From positions 952,182-1,016,181 of the forward strand of contig ML679995.1 of assembly GCA_007922225.1 (NCBI GenBank): a DNA stretch of 64,000 nucleotides, given 5' to 3'. Below the pieces are notes generated by a model. The model ran no database searches, was not told the DNA's origin, and was given only the letters and a program-made list of their open reading frames with translations. The position numbers and the translations under genes were made by a program. Position 1 is the stretch's first letter. Every line of letters begins with the position of its first letter. The stretch is from Emydura subglobosa. Its lineage: Eukaryota; Chordata; Testudines; Chelidae. Positions 12,470-23,010 of the stretch are shown here, piece after piece.

Positions 12470-13270
12470 TGCACGCCTCGGTTTCCCCCATGTGTTACTC
12501 ATGTGTCTGTGATGGGACCCGGTGTGTGCTCATTGCAGACACCACCAGAGTGTGGTGTCCCCAGCCACACGCGCACAGACCCAGGCAGCCCCATCGCTGC
12601 CCTCCTGGGTCCAACCAGCCAGGACAGGTTGTGATACCTTGCCCGGGAAAGGGACAAAGGACTGGGGAGGGGCGGGGCGGGGTGGGGGGGTCTGTCTGGT
12701 GGCTGGGAGGGGAGGGAGTCACCCGTGAGGGCTCAAGGGGAGCAGAGCCTGAGAGCGGGGCTCCGAGCCCCCCAGTCGGTTGCTGCCGTAACTGCTAGTA
12801 AATCTGCTAGCAAAGTCTGTCTGCGTGTGACCCCGAGAACTAACACACCCTCCGACTCCCGCCCTGGCTGTGAATCGCGTCTGAGTACAAAGCAGGTGCC
12901 TGGCCTTTGGGGCGTGTGGGGCTCCCCAGGGCCCCATCCAGGGTGTCCCATGGGGAGCTCGGAGGGAGCAGGGGGGGCCGAACGCTGCAGGGCCAGAGTC
13001 AGGAGGCGGCTGTGCTGGTGTGTGGAGAACGGGTGGGGCCGGGGGGGCACAGACTCCGCGCGCTGCAGTCCTGTCTGGCTGTGCCCGGGCAGTTCCCGAG
13101 CCCGGATCCCGAGGAGTCGGTCAGACGTGGCAGCCAGGGACGGTGGGGGCACCCTGCAGACGAGAGCATCTGGCCGTGGGTGATTCGGGGCAGTGGGTCT
13201 AGGGGAGGGCTGAGGGACCGGCGGGAGGTGGAACCACCATCTGCGTGAGACGGACATTGTGGCGCTGAGC
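12470..13270 (+). mobile_element. LTR-like repeat, copy C, upstream of gag-like sequence
   Basis: Plus-strand copy of the repeat seen inverted at 9610-10330. It immediately precedes degenerate gag/protease sequence on the same strand, the position expected of a 5' LTR. The segment after about 13125 is no longer alignable by eye and may be leader. No primer-binding site was identified with confidence. Confidence 0.5.
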
Positions 13271-13289
13271 GGCCGGGGGAGTCCCTGTG

Positions 13290-14960
13290 CGACGTGAGGG
13301 CAGACCCGGGCACCGGCTCCGTCGGGCACCGAGCTGCTGGCCCCGCTCGAGGAGGAGGGGATGTAGGTTCCTACCTCATGCCCTCGAGGCTTGTAACTTG
13401 CACCCGCTGCCCCGGCAGACGGCTGCGGTACCCGACCCCCTCCTGGGGCCACATGCACAGGTGCGTTCAGCCAGGCGGACGGGGAGGAGGCCGGGGGCTG
13501 GAGCGGTCCCAGGAGTCTCTGCTGCTCAGGTCTGAGCTGACCCCTGAGGCGTCCCAGGAGAGATTCTGGGCCGTGCGAAAGACCCTGGGGGTGACCTACC
13601 TGGAAACCCCCCCCCGGCGAGAGATCACCTCTGACAACGGGCCCTTGGAGCCGGGCCGTTAGCGGGGGGACGGAATCGAACTGGTGGGTCTGGAGCAGCT
13701 GCACGAGATCTGCCCCCACCCGGGGCTGTGGCTGGTGGCCAGGAAGCCGGAGGGTCTGCGGCGTGCAGGCGGGCTGGCGGATGAGTTCGTGGGCAGCCTG
13801 TCGGGACACGGACGAGGGGGACGGGGCCAGGCTGGGGATGGCAGAGGGGAGCCATCAAGGGGCCCCCCAGAAAGGGGACCCTGGGACACCTCCCCCGAGA
13901 GGGACAGCTAGCGCTGGTCAAACCAACCGGCCCCAGAGACCAGCGAGACTGGAGGGGCCGTTGCTGTGGGCAGGGGACCACGAGTGGGCACGATGCCCAC
14001 GGCTCAAGGATGGGCAGGGCAAGCCAACCCCTCAAGGGGTTAATTGGGGGGGTTTCCCCGGAGGAGGAGCCGGCTGCCTGGGGGGGGGCACAGTGGCAGC
14101 GTCCCAGGGGGAGGAGGCAGGCGGACCGGCTCGCTGGGGGAGTGCAGGGCTCCCGACTCAGGGCTCCCCGTCTGCCAGCGGAGCGCGGGGCCGCCCCGAG
14201 GGAGCCGGCACCACCTCGTCCCCCTCGCGGTGGGGAAGGGAGGTCCGGGGGTTCTGGGACATGGTGCTGAGGTGGCATGGCCCTGCCCGAGGTGGTGGGC
14301 CCGGACCGGGTGGGGTCCGCTACCGACCTGACACTGAGGGGGGCGTTCGGCCCCCCAGTCCAGGTCCCCGTGGTGAGGGTGCCTCTGCAGTGGGGGGCCA
14401 CGGAGGGCCCAGGGAAGTGGGGTGCATGTTCGGCTGCCAGCCGCGGTGCTGATAGGGAGGGACTCGGAGGACTAACCAGGCGAGCCCCAGGGTGCCCTGG
14501 CCATCACCCATAGCCAGAGCCAGAGAGGGGAGACCCCCCCCGACAGCCGCGGGGAATCCTGCCAGGGCATGGGGGGGGACAGGCTCCAACCCCATCCCCA
14601 CAGCCGATTTCCAGAGCGCGCTGCGGCAGGGCCCCGCATTAGCGAAGCTGAGGGAACTGGCTGTCACGGGGCTGGAAAACCCCTTGGGTGAGACTGCAGG
14701 GAAAGATCCTGGGGAGAAGGGCTCCTGTGCCGGGAATGGGCTCCCCTGGGGAGGTAGAACCATGGGGATCAGGAGGCAGCTGGGGCCCCCCAGAAGTGCC
14801 GCCGCCGGCTATTGCGCCTGGCCCAGGATGTCCCTCTCTGGGGGCACCAGGGGACCCAGCGCCCAGGCAGAGGCTGCTGAGCTGTTCCTGGCCGGGATCT
14901 CTGACGCCGGCCAGCTGCACGGCCGCTCCTGTGACCTGCCGGAGGGTGGGGCAGGCCGGG
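13290..14960 (+). mobile_element. Degenerate Ty3/gypsy-like gag and protease region
   Basis: Fragments in several frames read as a decayed retrotransposon polyprotein. A SCAN-like gag segment lies near 13500-13820 (RFWAVRKT, LEQLHEICP, RKPEGLRRAGGLADEF). Next is a zinc-knuckle remnant near 13960-14010 (WAGDHEWARCPRLKDG, with Cys lost), then a protease-region segment near 14290-14470 (VPVVRVPLQWGATEG). Frameshifts and stops separate them, so no product is expected. The solo LTR at 15025-16195 lies downstream, and integrase-like sequence resumes beyond it. Family assignment rests on motif recognition alone. Confidence 0.6.
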
Positions 14961-15024
14961 GAGAAGGGTAAAGAGCCCCAGGGACCCTGCCCCGCATAGT
15001 GGTGATGGACATGGGGGGACCCTC

Positions 15025-16195
15025 TGTGATACGACCCGTGCCCAGGGCAGCCAACTGATAATGCCAAGGTCAGGGCAGGTTGCAAAAGGAGAGCGGATTC
15101 TCCTCACGCTGGTGGGTGACACTGAAGCCCGGCTTCCCAACCAGCTACGAACTGCTTCTGATTACCCCACACTGGATATCAAGAAGCCAGTCCACGAATG
15201 CCCACAGCCTCCTTTACTGCATTTCAGCTCCAGGCTCCCAAACCAGCACCAGGTCCAGTAAAGAGACCAGTTACTAGAACTCTCTGCTCTTTATTAAAAA
15301 GGTTCCCCCTGACCCCAAAGGGTCAGCCACAGCACCAGATCAATGTGAGTTTGGATCTTACCTAAAATACCACGCTGCCAGCCAATCCTTTAGTGTCTAA
15401 ACTAAAGGTTTATTGTAAAAAGAAAGAAATAAACCATGAGAGAAATGTTAAAGGGATAAAGTAAATCACAGATATACAAATGATTAAAAGTCCATATACT
15501 TCAGGTTTCTGGGAGAATTGTGGATTTGCAGACTTGTACAGTTCCCTCTGGTTCACATCCAGTACCTGGATGGATCTAAGTCCTTCGGTTCAGTTGCAGG
15601 ATGAATTGGTCCAGAGATAGGTGTGTGTCTGCAGACTGGACAGGAGCAAAGACAAAATGGTTTCTCTGGCTTGATCTTATAAACCCCCTCCTCCGGCCAT
15701 GCGGCCTGTGGGCAGTCACAAGACCCACAATGGAGTCCATAGTCACATGGGCCAATCCTGGTGTCTCCTCCGGTGTGCCTGGGGTCCATAGTCACATGGG
15801 ACAGTCCTGATGCTTCATCAGGTAGGCTGCCTGCCATGGAGTCCAGAGTCACATAAGCAGGTTCTGGTGACTCAGTGGTGATGCTGGCCTCTCCCTCAGG
15901 GCCCCTTGCACCTGGGGAGGCCTTAATGGACCATTATGCAGGCCATTGTTCTGCAGCCTTCCTCTCTGGGGTGTTGCCCAGGCAGAACAATTTGAAATAC
16001 AGATATCTCAAATACATCTATAACTTCCATGTCACATATCACACATGGACATAAGTATTATTATCTTACTTAGCACATTACAACCTTCCTAACAGTACCT
16101 GACATGGCCTATCCCACATGGATTATTATGATTTTGCCATACTGATGTCACCCAATATACTAAATGCCCCCCCACTCAAGCCAGCCCATATGACA
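15025..16195 (-). mobile_element. Solo LTR (family 1, copy 1) with 5-bp target duplication CCCTC
   Basis: An 1171-bp element with TGT..ACA ends is flanked by identical CCCTC at 15020-15024 and 16196-16200. On the minus strand it has a TATA-like 'ggtttataag' near 15675-15685 and an AATAAA (plus-strand tttatt at 15409-15414) about 260 bp downstream, a normal U3-R-U5 layout. Related copies are 41191-42952 (-), 50508-51667 (+) and 62978-64000 (-). No internal gag-pol of its own is attached, so it is a solo LTR. It sits inside the older gypsy-like remnant. Confidence 0.82.
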
Positions 16196-16199
16196 CCCT

Positions 16200-17035
16200 C
16201 TTAGCAGGGCCCCCCGGTCAGGGGAGAAACATGTCCTGGTGTTGGCAGATGCTACCCCGAGGCCGTGGCTGTCCTCTGCGGAGGCCGACACTGTTGCTGA
16301 GACGCTGCTGACCATTCTCAGCAGGGCTGGGTCCCTCGGGAGATCCTCACAGCCCAGGGGCCAAGTCCATGTCAGCCCTGCTCCGTGCCTGCAGGAGACG
16401 TGCGGGGTCCGGCACGCCTGGGCCTCTGCTACCGCCCTCAGTCCCAGGGGCGGGTGGGGAGGTTTAACGGGGCCCTGAAGATGATGCTGAGGGTTTTTCT
16501 GGCCCAGCACCGGCAGGACTGGGACCAGGACCTGCCCCCCGGCGCGTCGCATACAGAGAACTGCCCCAGGAATCGGCAGCTGCTGTGCGGGGGGAGGGTG
16601 AGGGTGAGGGGACCCTGCACTCGGTGAGGGCTGAATGGGCGGGGGGCCTCTCCCGAGGGGGGTCAGGGGTGCAGAACATATTAGCTTTTCGCGAGCTCCC
16701 TGAACTCACGGGCCTGGCCGGGGAGAACCTAGCCAGGGCCCAGGGGAAGCAGCAGGTCTGGTATGACTGGTGCCTGCTCCTACGGCACCGGGGACTGGGT
16801 GGCGGTTCTCATCCCGCTGCAGAGGAAGCAGCTCCGGGCTGCCTGGGACGGGCCCTTTCAGGTCGTCACCCAGCTGAGCGAGGTGAACTACGGGGATGAA
16901 CCGGGCACGCGCCCACCGGGGTATCATGCCAACGTGGGGAGCCGGAGCATGACGGGGGTGCTGGGCGCGTGTGGCCAGTGGGAGGAGCAGGGGGACGACC
17001 CCCGGGTCGGTCTCTTCCAGGGCTGCCGACTGTCC
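16200..17035 (+). mobile_element. Integrase fragment of a gypsy-like element
   Basis: At 16430-16560 the frame reads SQGRVGRFNGALKMMLRVFL then DWDQDLP, the conserved end of the integrase core. Around 16730-16930, in shifted frames, fragments such as ARAQGKQQVWYD, GDWVAVLIPLQRKQLRAAW and GPFQVVTQLSEVNY resemble the integrase C-terminal region. Frameshifts make it non-functional. It follows the solo LTR and continues the plus-strand orientation of the gag/protease remnant. Confidence 0.65.
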
Positions 17036-17604
17036 GTACAGTTATGGACAGTCAGTGAAACACACATACCATTTTCACACCGGCCGTGAACCCGTAAACA
17101 AACGGACTGTCTGTGCAAGGGGGTAGCAATGAAAGATGCTGTATTGTCCTCGTCAGAGTCACCGCCTGTATCATAAACCTGCTGCCGGCGCCGGGACCGG
17201 TTCCTGTTTTCTGTCATTGCAAACGCCCCCAGACGCCGATCGATGACTGAACTGCAGCTAAACGCCGGGGCCATCCCCGTGCCTGTGCAGAGCAGCGCCA
17301 GGGCGCTCACGACTCTGTCGTTTAGGGTGGTTTTAGTCGTGTCAGTAACAAGGAGCAAAGCAGTAAAAACTAAAATGCAAGGCTGGCCTGGCCGCCCTCT
17401 TCCCTGCGCCGGGAGCCGGCCTGCCCTGGAATCGTTCCCCTCGGACCAGCTCACCCTGCCCAGCGAGCGCAGATCAGAGGGGCCGGGGCTCACTAACCCG
17501 GCTGCCACCGGGTGGAGGCGAGAGCAAACCCTCCCATCAGGGATTCCCCTTTCCCCCTTTCCGCATGACTGGGAAACAGCCCGGACCGGGAGGAGGAGGT
17601 CCAA
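16924..17604 (-). other. Unexplained 226-codon open frame
   Basis: An ATG-started minus-strand frame is open for 226 codons between the integrase and reverse-transcriptase remnants. It contains several Cys (VCLRVHGRCENGMC) and an Arg-rich stretch (RNRSRRRQQ). It overlaps integrase-like sequence at its C-terminal end. I recognise no family, see no splice or promoter context, and treat it as probably fortuitous. Confidence 0.15.
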
Positions 17605-18010
17605 GCTACGCTGGCTCTGGGGGTGATCCAGCCATCCACCAGCTTGTGGGCCTCTCCGGCGGTGCTGGTCCCCAAGAAAGAGGGGACGCTCCGACTCTGA
17701 GTGGACGATCGGGCGCTGAACGCGTCACCGTGTCCGATGCCCATCCCACACCCTGGACAGACGAGATCCTAGATAAGCTGGGGGGAGCCTGTTACCGCAC
17801 CACTGCGGGTCTCACCTAGGGCTACTGGCAGGTACCTTCGGACCCCGATGCTAGAGAGAAATCGGCCTCCATCACCCCGGGCTCTGTGAGGTCCTGGTCC
17901 TGCCCGCCACCCCCAGCGCCTGCGGCCCAGTTACCGAGGGGGTGGAGAGCTTCGCCCTGGCGCACGGCCACGCTAGCTAGCCAGGCTGGGCAGACCCTGT
18001 GTCCCGCGGA
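17580..18010 (+). mobile_element. Reverse-transcriptase fragment of a gypsy-like element
   Basis: The frame beginning near 17620 reads VIQPSTSLWASPAVLVPKKE, and further on VSDAHPTPWTDEILDKLGG, the opening of a Ty3/gypsy reverse transcriptase. Later pieces resemble the next palm segment around 17815-17980. In-frame stops and shifts abolish coding capacity, and the catalytic YxDD region is not intact. It lies downstream of integrase sequence, the reverse of the usual pol order, so at least two insertions or a rearrangement are implied. Confidence 0.65.
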
Positions 18011-18345
18011 GGCAGGGCTGACAGCGCAGGCAGACGCGTAAGGTGGGGACGGGCAGAGACTGGCCTGTCCCCCAGACTGAGAACCAGGCCAGGCCTTTAG
18101 CGGGGCAGCGAGCGCCACTGGAGATTTGTGCCTCACTTCCGCGCCAGCGCCGCCCCATCTCGGAGTGCAAGGACGGGGCCAGCACCGGCCCCAGGGCGGG
18201 GGAGTCCGACCAGGGCTGCCAGACCCAGCCGCTCCCCCGGCGCCGGTGCTGCGAGTGGGGCCAGCTCAGAGCCCAGGGGCCCCGGGCACATCAGCCTGCC
18301 TGTGCCAGCGCCGTGGGCCCTGGGCTCTGAGCAGGGCCCTGGGGG

Positions 18346-21300
18346 CTAGTAGCCCGCGTGATGGCAGCACGCGGCCGGGGCAGCGAAGGCACGAGTGTGC
18401 TCAGCCTGGGACGCCACCTGCAGCACCCAGGGGCCTGCCGGCGGGGCCCCCCCAGCCCACTCGCTATGGGACAGATTTGAGGGTGCTCCCACCCCACAGC
18501 CCTGGGGGGTCCCGTCTCCCCTAGCCCTGAGCTGCAGCCACGGGCTCACCAGCGCCTCCTGCAGGGGCTGCCCCAGATACACCTGGTTTATAATGGCCTG
18601 GGCAACCGCCAGTGGGGCTGCGCTGCCCCCCGTGGCCCCCAGTCCCACCACTGCCCCCTCCTCCGCCAGGCTCAGCACCACAGGGCAGGCCCAGGAGAGC
18701 AGGCCGGGCCCGGCGGGCGCCGTCAGGTCGCTCAGCAGGACGCCCGACGAGGGCCCCAGGAATTTGGAGCCGAAGGAGCTGTTGAGAGAGGCCGAGAGCA
18801 GCAGCACGTTCCCCTGGCTGTCTGCTGCCGCCAGGTGGCTGCCCACGCCGGCGGGGCGCCCCGGGGCCGTCCTGGGCGAGGGGGACGTGCCAGGCGAGGG
18901 AATCCCCCCTACGGCCCCCTCAAGCCCCCGGGCATAGCCGCGCCGGGCGGCGCTCAGCGCCCTCAGGCAGGGATCCGGTGCGTCCCCAGGCTCAGCGGCC
19001 CTCACCTCCGCTAGGACGCTGGCTAGCAGGCGGCCAGCAGCGGGCGCGGGGGCTCCGTACACCCAGGCGTGGCCCAGATGCACGGCCAGGGGGCTCTGCA
19101 GCTCCAGGCCGGGGTCCCCCATGGCCCGCAGGAAGGGCTCCCGCTCGGCAGGGGGCAGGTCCGGGGCCAGGGCGCGGGGCAGGGCGTCGTCCCGCGATGC
19201 CACCGCCCGCAGCAGGGCCGCCAGCCGGGGGTGGGTGACCAGGGCGCCCTGGGCCTTCACCTCGCCGGCCCCGTCGCAGAAGAGGCCGCACAGCCCCGAG
19301 GCCTTGACCGCCCCCGCGCTCTCCCGCAGGGCCGCAGCCAGCACCCGGTCCACGCGGAAACCTGCCTGCGCCAGCGCCGCCGGCCCCTCNNNNNNNNNNC
19401 AGGACACCCCCAGACCCTGTCAGCGCCCCCGAGACACCCCCAGACCCCGTAAGAGCCCCCAGGACACCCCCAGACCCCATCAGCACCCCCATGACACCCC
19501 CAGACCCTGTCAGGCCTCCCCCCACTGCACCCTGCCACCAGCACCCCCAGAGACACCCTCCACAACACACTCCCAGACCCTGCCTCCCCATCCCGAGTCC
19601 CCCTCAGGGCCCCCTACATAGCACATCCCTGCCTTGCCCCGTGCCCTCCCCCCGACACACCATGCCCCCCATCCCAGCCCAGCCCGGGGCGTGGGGGGCT
19701 TTGGGCGGCACGGGTGAGCTGCAGGCTGGCAGACGGTTCTGGGCAGCAGAGGCAGGTCCCATTCGTCACTCACGGGCTGTATCTGGGGGGCCCCGCTGAG
19801 AGCTTGGCCTAGGCCGTGCCCAGCCCCCCAGCCTGGCATCACACCCTGCAGCGCTGGCTCCAGTGGGGTGTGGGGGGGCTGACAGCCAGCTCCCCATGTG
19901 ACCCCAGCGGGTGCACGGTGCCGGGGGTCGTGGGGCCCGCCGAGCCAGGGAGGCGCTGTCCGGGGGGCACCCAGGACCGGGGATCGGTGCCGCTTCCCCC
20001 AGGAGCGTTGGGGCAATGCGGAGGGGCCCGCGATGGCCCCGGCCCTGCACTCACCCAGGCCCCCGGCGTGCGGGTGCACCAGCCCCAGGCAGAGCGCAGC
20101 CGCAATCCCGGCATCCACCACGTTGCCTCCGGCCACCAGCAGGTCCTTCCCCAGGCGGGAGCAGGTCTCTGCAAGGCACCAGCAGGCCCCGGCGTCAGGC
20201 ACGGGCAGCGCGGGCAGGGTGGGGCCAGTCTGGCTGGGCAGAGCCTGTGCCACCCCTGCCCTGCGCTCTCAGCACCCTCCTGCCAGAGCCGGCGTGGGCC
20301 CCGTGCTCCGGCCACGCTGCCCGGTTTTACACCCCGGTGCTGGGGACTCTCCTGCTCCTCACACCCCTCCGAGCGCCCTCCCTGCCGCCCAGCCCCCATG
20401 GGCGCAGCGTGGAACAGGGCCCCTGGCCCCAGCGCGCCGGGCAGGCCGCCCCACGGCAGCAGGGCATGTTGTCTCCTGGAGGCCCGGGGCTGGGAGGGGC
20501 CCGTGCCCTGCCGCGCGAGGCTCACCTGAGCTGGTGACAAGGGCGGCGTGATGGTAAACGCCCGGCCCGTGCGCGTGAGCCCCAGGCGGGACGTCTCCCG
20601 TCTCATCCTCTGCCCCCGTCGGCCTGGCACCGCCATCCGGGCCGGGAGCCCGGGAGCTGCCCGGCGGCGAGGAATCCCCGTAGGTCACCTGGTAAAAGGC
20701 CAAGGCCGAGGCCAGCGCCAGCAGCAGCAGGGCCGAGGAGATGCGGACGCAGGTGTCCCGCTGGTGCCGGAGAAACAGCGCCCGCAGCAAGGACCTGCGG
20801 GGAGCCAGAGAGGACAGACAGCTCAGCCCACGGGGCGAGCCCCGGCCGGGCAGGGGCACAGCTGGAGGGAGGACCCCAGGACAGCAGGGGCTGGGAACAG
20901 GACTCAGGGCTCTGGCAGAGCGGGGGGTGAGGGTCAGGACCGAGGGGCTGGCAGAATCCCTGGGGGCAAAATACCCTCTGCCAGCCCCTGCGCCTGGGCA
21001 GTCTGGGCACCGGAGCGGCAGGTGTTGGCAGCAGCCAGCGCGACCCAGCCTGTCCTGCACCATCTGCTGGGACTCCCCGCGCGGACTCTGCCCACCCGCC
21101 CCCATCCAGGCCCAGGGCTGCCCATCCAGGGGGGTGGGGGGGAGCCTGTCGCTGGAATGGCACCGGGATCCCAGCCCCACCTGAGATGTCACTAGCGCCG
21201 GGGTGGGGGACACCCGGCCCAGGCCCTGCTGCCGACCCCCAGCTCCCGCGGGCTCCCTGCACGGTCCGGGGCACGGCCCGGGGCACTGGCACTCGGCTAG

Positions 21301-22719
21301 GAGCCACCAGCCGCCAGCCCAGCGGGGCGGGGCCGAGGCTCACGGTGCCCAGAGGGGCGGATGGGAGGAGACAAGGGGCGAGGGCCAGGGCCCTGCTCTT
21401 TACAAGCCAGTCCTGCCTCGGGCCTGACAAACTCCCTGCACCTCACACCCCGTCAGGGTGGCGAACCATGGAGGGCAGCGCGCGAGGTCTGAGAGCTGGC
21501 AGCGCAGGGACACGCACGGCCACGGTGAGCTGTGTCTGCGGGGAGAGCGGAAGGATGATGTGACTGCTGAGAACGACGCCCTCCTGGTCTGGGAGTGAAG
21601 GCGAGTCCCCAGGGAACCAGGGCCCGGAGCTGGCCCGTGTCACCCCTCCCCAGACAGCAGCTGTCCATCGCTGCAACAGCCCGGGAAGGTCGGGATCTGG
21701 GTGTCTGGGGGGATCCAGTGACCAGGGCTGGATCGCAGAGGGGGACGCGTTGAAGGGCCTCGGGGCCGGGGCGCATCTATCGTCAGCCTGCCGGGCGAAG
21801 GCAGGGCCGGTGCAGCCCAGCGGGGTGGGCCGGAGGGCTGACGGGCTGGGGGCAGGGAGCCGGCACCGGCAGGGGTCACCAGGTGAAGCGTCACAGTCTG
21901 CTGGCTGGGCCCCAGCTGCACCCGGGCACACGCACAGGCCCCAGCGCCTGCGGGCAGAGGAGGCTGGTCCGTTCCCAGGCACTCCCCAGCGTGGACCCTC
22001 GCTGCGCCCAGGGGCGGGGCCCGCCAGCTACGCTCCCAGAGCCACGCTCCCACCACGCTCCCAGAGCCACGCGTCCCCAGCACGGCCGCGAGCCGGGCCC
22101 ATAAGCCACCCAGGGCCTCGATCCTGCGCTCGGGTGGCCCGTGTGCCCCCGTGGATGCCCGGCACAGCCCGTGGTCCCGGCCGCCCTGTGGCCCAGGGAT
22201 GCTGGCGGGCAGAGCCAGCTCTGGCGGAGCGACCTCAGGCAGGCGCCAGGAGGGGCCACGGAGGCAGCCACGCTCAGCCACCTCTGCCCGTGGCGGACCC
22301 CCAGGCAGCCGGGTCAGCCCCGTGCTGAAAGCGCTGCTGGCACCACTCAGCCAGGCTGCCTCGGCCGGGCCACCGGCCCCGGGATGCAGCCGTGGGTGAG
22401 GTGCCGGGCGCAGCCGGCCCCCTCCAGCCGCACAGCCGGGCCGAGAGCCACCAGGATGCAGGGGGCCATAGGGCAGAGGTGCGAGGCTGTGTGGAAGGGG
22501 GCGGGGAGCAGCTATGGGGCAGGGCCGGGAACCGGGGGGATTGCAGGGGGCCGTCGGCACCTGCGGGATCTGCGGGCGCTGCTGGTCCCGGCCCGCCCCG
22601 GCCCGCACTCACCCGCCCGGCCCGGCCCGCAGCTCCACCGCCTCCTCCCCGTCGCTGTCGCTGCCCCCCAGCCGCTGGTACCGGGCCTGGTACCGAGCCG
22701 GGGCCGCCGCCGCCTCCAT
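18346..22719 (-). CDS. GGT6: GGT6, gamma-glutamyltransferase 6 (four exons seen, assembly gap inside)
   Basis: Type II membrane protein of the gamma-glutamyltransferase family. Exons: 22613-22719 (ATG at 22717-22719, acidic cytosolic start MEAAAAPARYQ), 20526-20794 (membrane anchor SSALLLLALASALAF, then HAHGPGVYHH), 20055-20168 (ETCSRLGKDLLVAGGNVVDA, ending PHAGGLG), and 18346-19389, which runs to TAG after CCHHAGY. Phases join correctly for the first three. The last exon's 5' part is lost at 19390-19398: compared with the family, roughly 60 or more codons between PHAGGLG and AQAGFRVDR are absent. N-terminal cytosolic tail, HGPGVYHH and the Cys-rich C-terminus single out GGT6 within the family. 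The nucleophile position before SHLAAAD is Gly, so activity is doubtful; FGSK and GATGGS are kept. No AATAAA was seen downstream. Confidence 0.88.
19390..19398. other. Assembly gap (9 N)
   Basis: Nine Ns separate GGT6 coding sequence (19389 and below) from a minisatellite (19399 and above). The gap length is nominal: missing GGT6 codons show that more than nine bases are absent. Confidence 0.97.
19399..19575. repeat. ~30-bp minisatellite in GGT6 intron
   Basis: About five units built on 'gacacccccagaccc' with variable gtcagc/gtaaga/atcagc linkers, with a unit near 30-31 bp. It abuts the N gap, and such an array is a likely cause of the assembly break. Confidence 0.85.
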
Positions 22720-23010
22720 GCCAGCCGGGACCAGCACCTGCCGCGGCCCTTCCGGGTCCACCCCCGCCCCGCCCGGGGCCGGGCTAGGGCCGGGCGCGCT
22801 GCCCGCCGCGGTCCGGGGCTTGCCGGGGAGCAGCGCTTCACCGCGGCCGGGACACGGGGCTGGCATCCCGGGGGCTCGTTAGCCCCCAACCGCCTGGCGC
22901 CAGCGCTGGCCCCGCAAGCTGTCTGTCCGTCCGTCCGTCTGTCTGGGGCCGGGGCAGGCCGGGCGCGGGTATCAGCCCAGAGCAGCGCCCCCCACTCTCC
23001 CAAAGCCGAC
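22600..23010 (-). promoter_or_regulatory. CpG-rich 5' end of GGT6
   Basis: Dense CpG and GC-box-like sequence surrounds the first coding exon and continues about 200 bp upstream. No TATA box is seen. A CCGT/CTGT short tandem tract at 22920-22945 marks the outer edge. The promoter is inferred from composition and exon position only. Confidence 0.45.

Noticed and set aside
18122..18345. Search for a GGT6 poly(A) signal and extra 3' exon
   Set aside because: No AATAAA or ATTAAA on the minus strand and no further GGT-like sequence; the stop after CCHHAGY fits the family C-terminus.
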